64,000 bases of DNA, from assembly GCA_018350325.1 (NCBI GenBank), contig JAEVLN010000039.1, positions 62,001 through 126,000 on the forward strand. The letters run 5' to 3'. Of this stretch, positions 21,691-32,642 are shown piece by piece. The position numbers and the translations under genes are program-made. The stretch is from Globodera rostochiensis. Taxonomy: Eukaryota > Nematoda > Chromadorea > Rhabditida > Heteroderidae. How positions within the stretch are numbered: position 1 is the stretch's first letter; each line of letters starts with the position of its first letter. A model generated the notes under the pieces. That model worked only from the letters and a program-made list of their open reading frames with translations, searched no databases and was not told where the DNA came from.

Positions 21691-21929
21691 GATTTTTGAG
21701 ATTTCTATAATTTTTTTTGATGTTACGCCGCCGAAAATTTTTGAATTTTCTGCACAGGATCCGATCATTGTTTCTTTTACTTTTTGTTGTAAGTGTGCTT
21801 TTTGGACAATTTCGAGTAAAATATTATGTTTTTTAAAGTAAATATTTCGAATTTGGAAATGGCGGGGAGATTCGTAGGTGGACAAAAGGTCCGTTCGACG
21901 GATATTAAATTGTAGTTCTAACCCTTTCT

Positions 21930-22322
21930 TTTGCAGAAAATTTTCCTTTTTGCTTAAATTCGTCTTTAATTGCGTGGAATTTTTCGATAATTTTACGTTT
22001 TGAAAACATTTCTTTGATTATTTCGTTTTGTTCTTCGCCATTTTTGGATTATCAGAGTGATCAGACTCTGTGAGAGGAGGATTCTGATCAGTTGAATTGG
22101 GTTCAATTTGTCCTATTTGGGTGTTCTGTTGGTCAATTTGGTGATGGACATTTTGTCCAAAGTTTGTTGGCGGCGTTTTCAAATATCTTTGTCCCACCAT
22201 TCATCTACGAATAATTCGTCAAATGTTTGGAGTGGCAATTCCTCCAATTGTACGGATTCGGCTTTTTAGAGTGAATTTGTTGCGAAGATTGACACCAAAA
22301 TTAAATTCCAAAAATATTCCAT
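21930..22322 (-). pseudogene. HTH family 5' fragment
   Basis: The ATG is at 22322-22320. A stop in the signal region (AATTCACTCTAA) and other lesions follow. The type B acidic motif, one GQIEPNSTDQ and the beginning of HTH1 (EFKQKGKF) are present, then homology ends abruptly at about 21930. It is inverted with respect to copy 5 and only about 240 bp beyond its stop. Confidence 0.82.
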
Positions 22323-22329
22323 TTTATTC

Positions 22330-23190
22330 TTGCAAAATAATCTGAATTAAGGACCTTTATATGAAATTCAAATTAATTTTCGTCTCCATTTTTGGGGGTT
22401 TGTAATGATCGGACTTTTTTTGGGGAGCAATGAGTACTTTTAAAAATATTGTTTCTATATGATGAGAAGGTGTGGTAGTGAGTGGTTGTTGATGTTGGTG
22501 GGTCAGATGGGTGTTCGGGTCGGGATCTCGAAATGGTCAAAATAGGTACTAAAAACCGGCTTCATAATGAAAAATAGGTGCAAAAAAATGGGATTTATAT
22601 TTCCTTAAAAGAAATTTTGGGTTTCGGAATTTTGGGATTTTTGTGTTTTCGGATTTTAAATCGTTTTGGATTTTTGGGGTTTCGGATTTTATTTTCCGAT
22701 TTTGCTCACCCCTGGCAATAATGGCTTAAACTTGTTTTTTACTTGGTAAAAATATCAATCAGTAGGACTGCTACTTAAAATAGGCTCCTAAAAAGGCGCG
22801 AAATTCTATGAAGGATTGACAAAAAAATTCAAATTTTATCGCATTTTTTTCTAAAAATTTTCAAAAATGACCAAATAATGGCAAAAATATGGGCAAAACT
22901 TTTTTTTTTACTTGAAATAGGTTTGCCCCTATTTTAGCTGCGAAAATCCCAAAATAGATTTTTTTAGGTTGGTGAGTTAAAGCGATGAAATTTTCGGCTA
23001 AAAACATGTTTTTCGTGCATGCAGAAAAGATAGGTAGGTAAAACCAAAAATCTTATCCCTGGATAGACAATTCAGATCAAATTAATTTTTTTTTGCCTAA
23101 CAAAATTGGGTGAACTTAATTAGAGGCAATTAAAGTTGAGACAGTTTTTTTTATTATCGATAATGTAAAAGTTGAGAAATGTGAATTTTT
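22330..23190. other. Intergenic, repeat-derived
   Basis: AAAATAGG-type repetitive sequence around 22540-23040. No gene is supported. Confidence 0.4.
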
Positions 23191-23194
23191 GATG

Positions 23195-23470
23195 ATATTT
23201 GTTAAGAAAAAAATTGAAAACAAGCAGAAAAATTAGAAAAAGTCAACCTATTGGGATTTTAAAATTCTCGTATTTCCGGACATGTTTTTGCATGCCGGAA
23301 TTACGGCCTTTTTTAGTTTCCGGTTACATCCCGGATACATATAAATCAATAGAAAGCATTGGCACTTGCATAATTTGGCCAATTCTACACCAATTCCAGC
23401 GGCAAACAACGAGAGTTGAGCAATATAAACGTGGCTTGTTGTAAGCCAAATCCATTAGTGGCATTCATTT
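23195..23470 (+). repeat. Dispersed repeat with ATTTCCGGACATG core
   Basis: One of five copies (17500, 23195, 26190 reversed, 31740, 34440). All contain AAATTCTCGTATTTCCGGAC, ATCCCGGATACA.ATAAATC and GGCAAACAACGA.AGTT. An open frame of about 80 codons is an incidental feature of the repeat. Confidence 0.75.
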
Positions 23471-23504
23471 ATTAATTATTTCGGCCATTTTGAAATTATT
23501 TTGA

Positions 23505-24345
23505 ATAAATTCAAAGTTAAAACAGCCAATTCTATTTGCATTTTTTTATTTTGTTTTTTCTGTTTTAGCATCATAAAAAATGTAACATTACTAAGGACCC
23601 ACAAATTACACACGGATATACAAGGGAAGAGGCACCCCTAATTTATAAGCACTAGAAACTATCTTAAATTAAAAATTATCAATTTTAGAAATTCCGGACA
23701 TTTTCCCCCGAGGCATTATGTGCTAAAAAAATCCCCGATTCGCAAGTTGGAGGAAAAGTGACGAAAAAAATTACCTTTATCTGTGGCGAAATGTCGTTTT
23801 TCCTCCGGGGCTTTTTTCATTTGAATATTGTCAATCGATCGTTATTTTTATAAAATGAATTTGTTTAAGAAAAATACATAGAAAATGTCAGGGATTTGGT
23901 CCCGGTTCAAAAAAAAAATTATAAAATGCCAGGAAAATTTTATATGAATAAAAGCAATTAATCTCCCAGATTATATTCTACTTCAGTTTGAATTTTTAAT
24001 TTATAAAGTGTGAAATTTAATTGAAGGAATGCCAGGAATAGTGCCTATGTTAGGGATCTTGGAAATCGGTTAATTCGAGATAATTCAAAAATTTGTGAAA
24101 AGGTTATTTTAATAAAGGGTGCTTTTTCTAATTGAACTTTTCAAAAACGATTGAACCGCTTGGCTTTTTTCACCATGATTCTTTTCATTTAAAAAGCCTT
24201 CGAAGGTATCATGTATGTTTAATTTGGTAAATTCGTAACTTTTTATGAATAAATTTAAAAAAAAAACGCTAAATAACCAATTTTTAGCTCTATTAGAAAT
24301 CGAGAAAAAAGTGAATTGTCGAAAATTCTATTGACATCGTTTCAT
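23505..24345. other. Orphan extended upstream region and spacer
   Basis: 23505-23960 repeats the upstream region of copies 2 and 9 (TTCAAAGTTAAAACAGCCAA, CCTCCGGGG, ATGCCAGGAAAATTTT near 23934) but no family gene follows on this strand. Around 24110-24200 is a GAACCGCTTGGCTTTTT repeat shared, reversed, with 4420 and 52225. Confidence 0.5.
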
Positions 24346-25461
24346 TCAAATACTTCCCGAGTGCCCAATTTCCTGAACATTTGAGCCGGTATGTCCATCG
24401 ACATAATTTGGTTGAAATTGCTGTCGTTTAAATTGCCTTTTCCATTTATACAAAGTGGCTCTTCCAATTTTCAATATTTTGGCAATGTCCTTGTCACTAA
24501 TTTTAGAATTTTGGTCCTTAATTTCATAATAACGTTTCATTAATTCCTTTTGTTCGCTGTGGGCGTATTTATGGTTTGGTGATATAAAAGAAATTAATGA
24601 ATTAATAATAAAATTGGACTTGAAAAACTCACTGGTTTGGCCAAGTTTTCGTTTCCATTTAGAAATTGTTCTAAAAGTGAGGCCCAACTCTTTTGCGACA
24701 GTTTCATTTATTTGATTGTGATAAGAGTTTTTGATTCCGGCACGATTTAACTCGGCTTTTCTCTGATCAAATTTCTCTACCAAATGTTTACGTTCTTCTT
24801 TTCCATATAACTGATTTAGGCCAAATTCTTTTTTCCATTTATATATTTTTGTGCGACTGACTTTTAAATGTTTAGCAATTTTCTCCTCAAGTTGATTCCA
24901 TTCTTTTTTTGAATATTTTCCTTTTTGCTTAAATTCCTTTTTCATTCTGAGAAATTTGTCTATAATTTTACGTTTTCGCTCATCTTCTGTAATATTTTTG
25001 TTTGAAGTAATTTCATTCTGTTCTTCCCCATTTTTGGCATTATCAGAGTGATCAGACTCTGTGAGAGGGGGATTCTGATCAGTAGAATTGGGTTCAATTT
25101 GTCCAAGCTGATCAATTGAATTGCGTTCAATTTGTCCAAGCTGATCAGTTGAATTGGGTTCAATTTGTCCAAAGTGATCAGCCTCTGTGAGAGGAGGGTT
25201 CTGATCAGTTAAATTGGGTTCAATTTGTCCAATTTGGGCGTTCTGTCGGTCGATTTGGTGATGGACATTTTGTCCAAAGTTTGTTGACGCCGGCGTTTTC
25301 AATTCTTCGGCTTCATCTTTGTCCCACCATTCATCTACGAATAATTCGTCAAATGTTTGAAGTGTCAATTCTTCCAATTCCTCCAAATGTACGGATTCGG
25401 TTTTGTCCAGTAAATTTGTTACAATGAATGTCACCAAAATTAAAATCCAAAACTCTTCCAT
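24346..25461 (-). CDS. Triple-HTH family protein with exonised intron, copy 6
   Basis: A single uninterrupted frame of 371 aa from ATG 25461 to TGA 24346. A signal peptide (MEEFWILILVTFIVTNLLDK) is followed by a type B acidic block (LTLQTFDELFVDEWWDK), four GQIEPNSTDQ-type repeats, HTH1 (IAKHLKVSRTKIYKWKKEFG), HTH2 (VAKELGLTFRTISKWKRKLG), 17 residues read from the former 51-nt intron (SEFFKSNFIINSLISFI), then HTH3 (IAKILKIGRATLYKWKRQFK) and a tail ending NVQEIGHSGSI. In paralogues the intron ends TTTTACAG; here it ends TTTTATAT, so the acceptor is lost. The intron length is a multiple of three with no stop, keeping the protein whole. No other disruption is visible. Confidence 0.75.
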   Translation of the reverse strand: MEEFWILILVTFIVTNLLDKTESVHLEELEELTLQTFDELFVDEWWDKDEAEELKTPASTNFGQNVHHQIDRQNAQIGQIEPNLTDQNPPLTEADHFGQIEPNSTDQLGQIERNSIDQLGQIEPNSTDQNPPLTESDHSDNAKNGEEQNEITSNKNITEDERKRKIIDKFLRMKKEFKQKGKYSKKEWNQLEEKIAKHLKVSRTKIYKWKKEFGLNQLYGKEERKHLVEKFDQRKAELNRAGIKNSYHNQINETVAKELGLTFRTISKWKRKLGQTSEFFKSNFIINSLISFISPNHKYAHSEQKELMKRYYEIKDQNSKISDKDIAKILKIGRATLYKWKRQFKRQQFQPNYVDGHTGSNVQEIGHSGSI

Positions 25462-25589
25462 TATATTTGGGCAGAAAACAACTTCTGAATTTACAATTTA
25501 ATTTTATACTTTAAACGCTCGATTTGCAAATTTGTCAAAATTTTGTGTTAAAGAATTTCTCGCAAAAACATTTTAAAGATTATTTAGCT

Positions 25590-25735
25590 TTTGCAAAAAA
25601 AAATATTAACGTAATAAATGACAGCACCACAATTGAAATGGGAATTCATATAATAATTATCTTACCCGAATCAATTATTCCTGACATCTCATAATATTTT
25701 TGCCAAAGCTTTTGTTCACACAATATTACATTAAT
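25590..25735 (-). promoter_or_regulatory. Shared upstream block, copy 6
   Basis: On the minus strand: GAGATGTCAGGAATAATTGA, TTCGGGTAAGATAATTAT, CCCATTTCAATTGTGGTGCT and GTCATTTATTAC, about 140-250 bp before the ATG at 25461. A second, partial block lies farther upstream at 25740-25840. Confidence 0.4.
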
Positions 25736-25834
25736 ATATTACTCACCCACAATTGAATATTCATGGCATCTCATAATCAATATACCTGACGTCTCATAGA
25801 ATATTTTAATAATATTCACCATATTATAAAATAG

Positions 25835-26152
25835 CCAATCGTTTTTAATAGCCGCATTCGGTTGGCTCATCCCCAAATATGGCGCAACATTAGAAGTCGG
25901 ACTTTGGTTAACAATCACAACTCTTTGCGGTTTATTATCGTCCATTCTTTTTATCATTCTTTGCTCCTTATATAGCCAACTATGCCTACTCGCCTTAACA
26001 TCTGCTCCTATTGTTGGATCTTCTAAATTTTGCATAATCTTTGCATCTAGCGCGGCCTTTTCATTTTGCAAATAGTCTACGCCCCTGAGCGAATTTAATA
26101 ATGCATGGTATTTCGCTTCCGGCACTCCCACCCGAATCAATATTCCTGACAT
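25835..26152 (-). CDS. Unrecognised coding-like fragment inside promoter blocks
   Basis: A minus-strand open frame from an ATG within a family promoter motif (ATGTCAGGAATATTGATTC at 26152) continues into sequence unlike anything else in the window: VGVPEAKYHALLNSLRGVDY, LDAKIMQNLEDPTIGADVKA, MIKRMDDNKPQRVVIVNQSP and NVAPYLGMSQPNAA. It then returns to promoter-like DNA (TATTTTATAATATGGTG) near 25835. Composition and codon use look like genuine protein coding. It may be a captured exon or foreign fragment. I assign no function; whether it is translated is doubtful. Confidence 0.35.
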
Positions 26153-26189
26153 CTCATAAAATTTTTGTACAAATCATAAACACTTTCCT

Positions 26190-28283
26190 AATGGATTTGA
26201 CTTACACGAAACTACTTTTATATTGCCCAACTCTCGTTGTTTGCCGGTGGAATTGACGTAGAATTGGCCAAATTATGCCAGTGCCAATGCTTTCTATTGA
26301 TTTATGTGTATCCGGGATGTAACCGGAAACCAAAAAAGGCCGTAATTCCGTCTTGCAAAAACATGTCCGGAAATACGAGAATTTAAAAATCCCAATAAGT
26401 TGACTTTTTCTAATTTTTCTGATCTTGTTTTCAATTTTTTTCTTAACAAATATCATCGAAAATTCAAATTTCTCACCCCCCCCCCACGCCCAAGGGAAAT
26501 TTTTACATTATTGATAATAAAAAAAAACTATCTTCAACTTTAATTGCCTCTAATTAAGATCACTCAACTTTTAACAAGGTTATAAATTTTTAAATATTCA
26601 CCCAATTTTGTTAGGCAAAAAAAAAATTAAAATTTGATCTGAATTATTTATCCAGGGATAAGATAGAAAACCCACGACTTTTGAACCTAAATTAAAAAAT
26701 TCGTAAAAGTCTCAATTTTTTTTGTGGACAATTCTCGAGTCTCGAGGTCAAGTCTCTGTACATTTAGGCCTCGAGCATCATTAACAGGTGATTGAACACT
26801 TTTTGTCCAGTGCATCATCGATTAAAATTTCGGACTAAATTTCACTCGGAAACAGTCGGGGTTTGGGGTTTTTTAACTAAAATTTTAAAACTCAAATTTT
26901 GTTGAATAATTTCTAAAATTAACGTGTTAGTGAAAAAATCTAACATTAGAGCCGATAATTTGTCTCCCCTTTTTTTTAATAGACACGCAGTTTTGGCTTG
27001 TAGGACAGTTACAATAAAATAAAATTAAAAAATGTCAATTTGTAGCGAGATTTGTTTTTTGATTCTAACTCTAAACGATACGCGAATAAAGAGTAACGCG
27101 TGCGCAGGGGATTGTGCTGACCTTTAAGGCCTGAGGGGACTCCCGGTTCTGTTCGTGGAGATTTGGGGGAACCATTGGACGCTTTCTTCCCGGAGGAGGA
27201 CCTGCCGGGGTGATCAGTCCCTTAGGGTCTCTTCCGCCTCTCTTCCACTCGTTGTTGCTGTGGCCTTTATTCTCGGGGGAAACTGACAACTGACTTGCCC
27301 GCAATGAAATGACAATTTAAATGTGAATATGAAATGGGCGGAGACCGATCGATGATTGATTGGATGGGGACGGGCGAGGTACAATCGATTGAAATGTGAA
27401 ATGTGCGGGGAAAGTAAAGGCTTGGTCCGTCCTCATGCTTCGGCAAGTCCGACCTAATTCTTACCTCCCTTACAAAAGAGTGTTTTTTCAAAACAAGATC
27501 AACTATAAAAGATTTAAAATCACTAAATCACAAAACATCTTTACAAATAATTGTATTCATTCAAAAAACTCCGAATTCGAATTTTCAATACCCTGAACAT
27601 TTTCCGCCGCATTCTCTTCCACAGAATGTCCATCGACAGAATTTGGGTGGAATTGTTGTCGCTTAAATTCTCTTTTCCATCTATCCAAAGTGGCTCTTCC
27701 AATTTTCAATATTTTGGCAATTTTTTCATCACTAATTTTACGGTTGTCCTTAACTTCATAATAATGTTTCATCAATTCCTTTTGTTTGCTGTTGGTGTAT
27801 TTGTTTGGTGCTGATAAATAGAAGGAAAGTGGGCCCAAAAACTCACTGGTTTGGCCAAGTTCACGTTTCCACCTGTAAATTGTTCTATCACTAAGTCCCA
27901 ACTCTTTCGCCACAGTTTCATCTAATTCAGTTTTATATGAATTTTTGAACCCGTCACGCTTTAACTCGGCTTTCATTTGATCAAATTTCTCTACCAAATG
28001 TTTACGTTCTTCTTTTTCATTGAACTTTTGACTTAGGCCAAATTTTTTCCATTTATATATTTTTTTGCGACTAACTTTTAAATCTTTAGCAATTTTCACC
28101 TAATTTGAGTTCTTTCTTTTGATGAATATTTTCCTTTTTGCTTCAATTCGTCTTTAATTGCGTGGAATTTGTCGATAATTTTACGTTTTCGCTCATCTTT
28201 ACTAACGCTTGAATTTGCATTGTCAGAGTGATCAGACTCTGTGAGAGGAGGATTCTGATCAGTTGAATTGGGTTCAATTTGTC
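26190..28283 (-). repeat. Left arm of 2.1-kb inverted duplication
   Basis: The sequence is the near-identical reverse complement of 29907-32007. Protein translations across both arms match (for example REVRIRSDLPKHEDGPSLYF). Differences are single substitutions and small indels, such as the C/G run at 26476-26486 against 31707-31717 and a 1-bp deletion near 28103. Arms are separated by about 1.6 kb. Confidence 0.92.
26500..27500. other. Non-family sequence inside the arm
   Basis: GC-rich stretch 27100-27480 has open frames conserved in both arms only because the arms are nearly identical. It includes GGACCTGCCGGGG and a PKGLITPAGPPPGRK reading that faintly suggests a decayed collagen, too weak to call. 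Confidence 0.35.
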
Positions 28284-28515
28284 CAATTTGGGTGTTCTGT
28301 CGGTCGATTTGGTGATGGACATTTCGTCCAAAGTTTGTTGGCGCCGGCAATTTAAAATCTTCGGCTTCATCTTTGTCCCACCATTCTTCTACGAATAATT
28401 CGTCAAATGTTTGGAGTGGCAATTCTTCCAATTCCTCCAATTGTACGGATTCGGCTTTGTCCAGTGAATTTGTTGCAAAGAATGCCACCAAAATCAAAAT
28501 CCATAACTTTTCCAT
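27557..28515 (-). pseudogene. HTH family copy 7, one frameshift
   Basis: ATG 28515 to TGA 27557. A signal peptide (MEKLWILILVAFFATNS), type B acidic block and a single GQIEPNSTDQ are open, but a 1-bp deletion at about 28103 (CAAATTAGGTG for CAAATTGAGGTG) truncates the frame inside HTH1. Beyond it HTH1 to the tail is open and identical to copy 8. The intron here is only 36 bp, a multiple of three without a stop, with GTGAGT and CAG preserved, so spliced and unspliced forms both keep frame. Copy 8 in the other arm lacks the deletion, so the deletion postdates the duplication. Confidence 0.85.
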
Positions 28516-29660
28516 TTTATTTGGGTGGGCAAAAAGTAACCTCTGAATTTGCCAATTAATTTATAATTTAAATGGAAAATTCGAAAAAAAAATTGTCAAG
28601 AATTTTGTGTTAAAGAATTTATCGCAAAAATTTATACATTTTATTGAATAAATATAATATATATTCACAAAATGAAATAAAATAATTAATTGTAAAATTT
28701 GTTAGCGCAAATAAATTGGAGTCACTCAGAAATCAATAATGTTGACAATATTTTCCAAATGTCTGCCAACCCTAAAATTATTGATCCCTATTGAAGGATG
28801 TGGTGATTTTTAGCAGCGCTGATAAAAAGAAATTAGAAAAAGTAATAATTAATACCTAAAATGTTACTGAATTAAGTTTGCCAAAATAAACCTCCCGAAT
28901 TCTAAATGTAATAATGGATGGACCTCGAACTGGTTCCGGCCATTTTTAGGTCCTGGATGACGGATTCCGGCCCTCGTCCTCAGCGCGTCTGGTGCTACCA
29001 CCCGCTCCGCCAGGTGGCAGCCGTCCCGATTCGGGGTGGGTCGAAAGCTTTCGATTTCGAAAATTGAAAGACGAATTCTTCGAAATTTTTTCGAAAGAGG
29101 GGTTAGATTCAGGGAGGCCGTTTTTTGGCGGACATTTTGCATTACGACGTTCACCGCATGAGCTCGAAACCGATTTGCGTAAATTTAAGCAATAAATATC
29201 GGGTTTATGTCAACTTTTAGAATTTCTACAAAATTGTGCTCGTTTATATCGGCCGATGGTTCCATCGTCAAATGCGTCCAAAAAGAATTTCATTGATCAA
29301 CTTGTAGAAAAAGGAACTCTCAGAGGGTGTCGAACTTGCTGAACAACTTTGTCCTGTAAACGCCCAAGCGGATGGATTCTGAACAAAACATTGGCGGATA
29401 TTATTGAGGAGGATTTTGGCACGAAAACAACAGAAGAAAAACACCTCAACGCCATCAATTCCCTCCCTCACCCCTTGCCCAACCCCCTTGCAATTCCTCT
29501 TCAGCCACCATCCGACCCAACAGATTTACTGTATCCACAATTACTAACTTGGAATTTTCCCCGGCGCCGCCTATCGGCATCGCCGACCTTGGAAATTTAT
29601 ATAATGTTAATTCACCATTTTATTTCATAAAATAAATTTAAATTCAGAAGTTGCCCAAAT
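28516..29660. other. Spacer of inverted duplication
   Basis: Holds the 5' flank of copy 7 and a GC-rich piece at 28920-29190, with a minus frame reading FRRIRLSIFEIESFRPTPNR and GCHLAERVVAPDALRTRAGI; unrecognised. A GCGCCGCCTATCGGCATCG motif lies near 29565. No gene is called with confidence. Confidence 0.4.
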
Positions 29661-29663
29661 AAA

Positions 29664-30635
29664 ATGAAAGAGTTTTGGATTTTAATTTTGGTGGCTTTCT
29701 TCGTAACAATGTCACTGGTCAAACTGAAACTGTACAAGTGGAGGAATTGCCACTCCAAACATTTGACGAATTATTCGTAGAAGAATGGTGAGACTAAGCC
29801 GAAGATTTGAAAACGCCGTCAACAAACTTTGGACAAAATGTACATCACCAAATCGACCAACAAAACACCCAGCTTGTACATTGAACCAAATTCAGCTGAT
29901 CAGCTTGGACAAATTGAACCCAATTCAACTGATCAGAATCCTCCTCTCACAGAGTCTGATCACTCTGACAATGCAAATTCAAGCGTTAGTAAAGATGAGC
30001 GAAAACGTAAAATTATCGACAAATTCCACGCAATTAAAGACGAATTGAAGCAAAAAGGAAAATATTCATCAAAAGAAAGAACTCAAATTGAGGTGAAAAT
30101 TGCTAAAGATTTAAAAGTTAGTCGCAAAAAAATATATAAATGGAAAAAATTTGGCCTAAGTCAAAAGTTCAATGAAAAAGAAGAACGTAAACATTTGGTA
30201 GAGAAATTTGATCAAATGAAAGCCGAGTTAAAGCGTGACGGGTTCAAAAATTCATATAAAACTGAATTAGATGAAACTGTGGCGAAAGAGTTGGGACTTA
30301 GTGATAGAACAATTTACAGGTGGAAACGTGAACTTGGCCAAACCAGTGAGTTTTTGGGCCCACTTTCCTTCTATTTATCAGCACCAAACAAATACACCAA
30401 CAGCAAACAAAAGGAATTGATGAAACATTATTATGAAGTTAAGGACAACCGTAAAATTAGTGATGAAAAAATTGCCAAAATATTGAAAATTGGAAGAGCC
30501 ACTTTGGATAGATGGAAAAGAGAATTTAAGCGACAACAATTCCACCCAAATTCTGTCGATGGACATTCTGTGGAAGAGAATGCGGCGGAAAATGTTCAGG
30601 GTATTGAAAATTCGAATTCGGAGTTTTTTGAATGA
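29664..30635 (+). pseudogene. HTH family copy 8, decayed 5' end
   Basis: The ATG at 29664 starts MKEFWILILVAFFVTMSLVK, then a frameshift and stops (TGGTGAGACTAAG near 29788) break the acidic block. From about 29895 the frame is intact through two repeats, HTH1 (IAKDLKVSRKKIYKWKKFGL), HTH2, the 36-bp intron-like segment (read as SEFLGPLSFYLS), HTH3 (IAKILKIGRATLDRWKREFK) and the tail ending NSEFFE. Its 5' part differs from copy 7 while the rest is identical, so the duplication joined this copy mid-gene at about 29907. Confidence 0.85.
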
Positions 30636-32007
30636 ATACAATTATTTGTAAAGATGTTTTGTGATTTAGTGATTTTAAATCTTTTATAGTTGATCTTGTT
30701 TTGAAAAAACACTCTTTTGTAAGGGAGGTAAGAATTAGGTCGGACTTGCCGAAGCATGAGGACGGACCAAGCCTTTACTTTCCCCGCACATTTCACATTT
30801 CAATCGATTGTACCTCGCCCGTCCCCATCCAACCAATCATCGATCGGTCTCCGCCCATTTCATATTCACATTTAAATTGTCATTTCATTGCGGGCAAGTC
30901 AGTTGTCAGTTTCCCCCGAGAATAAAGGCCACAGCAACAACGAGTGGAAGAGAGGCGGAAGAGACCCTAAGGGACTGATCACCCCGGCAGGTCCTCCTCC
31001 GGGAAGAAAGCGTCCAATGGTTCCCCCAAATCTCCACGAACAGAACCGGGAGTCCCCTCAGGCCTTAAAGGTCAGCACAATCCCCTGCGCACGCGTTACT
31101 CTTTATTCGCGTATCGTTTAGAGTTAGAATCAAAAAACAAATCTCGCTACAAATTGACATTTTTTAATTTTATTTTATTGTAACTGTCCTACAAGCCAAA
31201 ACTGCGTGTCTATTAAAAAAAAGGGGAGACAAATTATCGGCTCTAATGTTAGATTTTTTCACTAACACGTTAATTTTAGAAATTATTCAACAAAATTTGA
31301 GTTTTAAAATTTTAGTTAAAAAACCCCAAACCCCGACTGTTTCCGAGTGAAATTTAGTCCGAAATTTTAATCGATGATGCACTGGACAAAAAGTGTTCAA
31401 TCACCTGTTAATGATGCTCGAGGCCTAAATGTACAGAGACTTGACCTCGAGACTCGAGAATTGTCCACAAAAAAAATTGAGACTTTTACGAATTTTTTAA
31501 TTTAGGTTCAAAATCGTGGGTTTTCTATCTTATCCCTGGATAAATAATTCAGATCAAATTTTAATTTTTTTTTTTGCCTAACAAAATTGGGTTAATATTT
31601 AAAAATTTATAACCTTGTTAAAAGTTGAGTGATCTTAATTAGAGGCAATTAAAGTTGAAGACAGTTTTTTTTATTATCGATAATGTAAAAATTTCCCTTG
31701 GGCGTGGGGGTGGGGGGTTGAGAAATTTGAATTTTCGATGATATTTGTTAAGAAAAAAATTGAAAACAAGATCAGAAAAATTAGAAAAAGTCAACTTATT
31801 GGGATTTTTAAATTCTCGTATTTCCGGACATGTTTTTGCAAGCCGGAATTACGGCTTTTTTTTGGTTTCCGGTTACATCCCGGATACACATAAATCAATA
31901 GAAAGCATTGGCACTGGCATAATTTGGCCAATTCTACGTCAATTCCACCGGCAAACAACGAAAGTTGGGCAATATAAAAGTAGTTTCGTGTAAGTCAAAT
32001 CCATTAG
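29907..32007 (+). repeat. Right arm of 2.1-kb inverted duplication
   Basis: Partner of 26190-28283. The inner boundary falls inside the repeat region of the HTH gene (GGACAAATTGAACCC). The outer boundary is near GTAAGTCAAATCCATTAG. Confidence 0.92.
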
Positions 32008-32080
32008 TGGCATTCATTTATTTAATAGAAAATTTCATTTCTCACATTTTATGTTTTTTTGATAATTATACATTTTCTAT
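31648..32080. repeat. Tandem duplication unit 1, 5' part
   Basis: Nearly identical to 34346-34780. The unit continues at 33969-34345 after an interruption by the MULE gene. The 78 bp from ATTAGTGGCATTC to CATTTTCTAT occur at 32003-32080 and again at 33891-33968, flanking the insert. Confidence 0.88.
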
Positions 32081-32087
32081 GGTGGCA

Positions 32088-32215
32088 CGACTTTTCGTCA
32101 ATGGACTTTTCGTCAATGGACTCTTCGTCAACGACTTTTCGTCAATAGACTGTTCGTCATCGACTTTTCGTCATTGGACTATTCGTCAACGACATTTCGT
32201 CAATAAGAAATAATT
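32088..32215. repeat. CTTTTCGTCAATGGA short tandem repeat
   Basis: About seven imperfect 15-18-bp units of CGACTTTTCGTCAATGGA at the left end of the insert carrying the MULE gene. Confidence 0.8.
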
Positions 32216-32219
32216 TTAA

Positions 32220-32642
32220 AAAATATTATTTGATTGTTGAATTTAAAAATTATTTTATTTACCTTTAATTTGAAAATAAACATAAAGTTACGTCTAAATC
32301 AATTTTCAATAATTGTAAAAATACATATATCATATTTCTTTCCTAATGATCATTCAAAAAAATAACAAAAGAAGCGTAATCTTTGGACCATCATCGGAGA
32401 GGAGGGGAGGGGGGGGGGGAGGGCTAAACATTGGCAACTTTGCATTTGAAAAGACGACAAATGTAAATAGGTTGATAGAGATGGCTAGTGTGATAATTCG
32501 GAAGAATTCTGTTTATTATTCACTTGAATAAAAAGTCGTCTACCATTTAACGCCCAATTTTCCAAGGTTGCCCCAAAAAATGCAGGCTTTAAGTTCTTCG
32601 TCCGAAGAAGGCCAATTGTCATAGTTTACTTCAGACGAGGAA
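32220..32642. other. Leader of the inserted segment
   Basis: AT-rich, with a G-run at 32403-32421. No gene until the FLYWCH exon. Confidence 0.4.

Noticed and set aside
27071..27304. Conserved frame in both arms of the inverted duplication, possibly a collagen
   Set aside because: Conservation is explained by near-identity of the arms; Gly-X-Y periodicity is not maintained in one frame.
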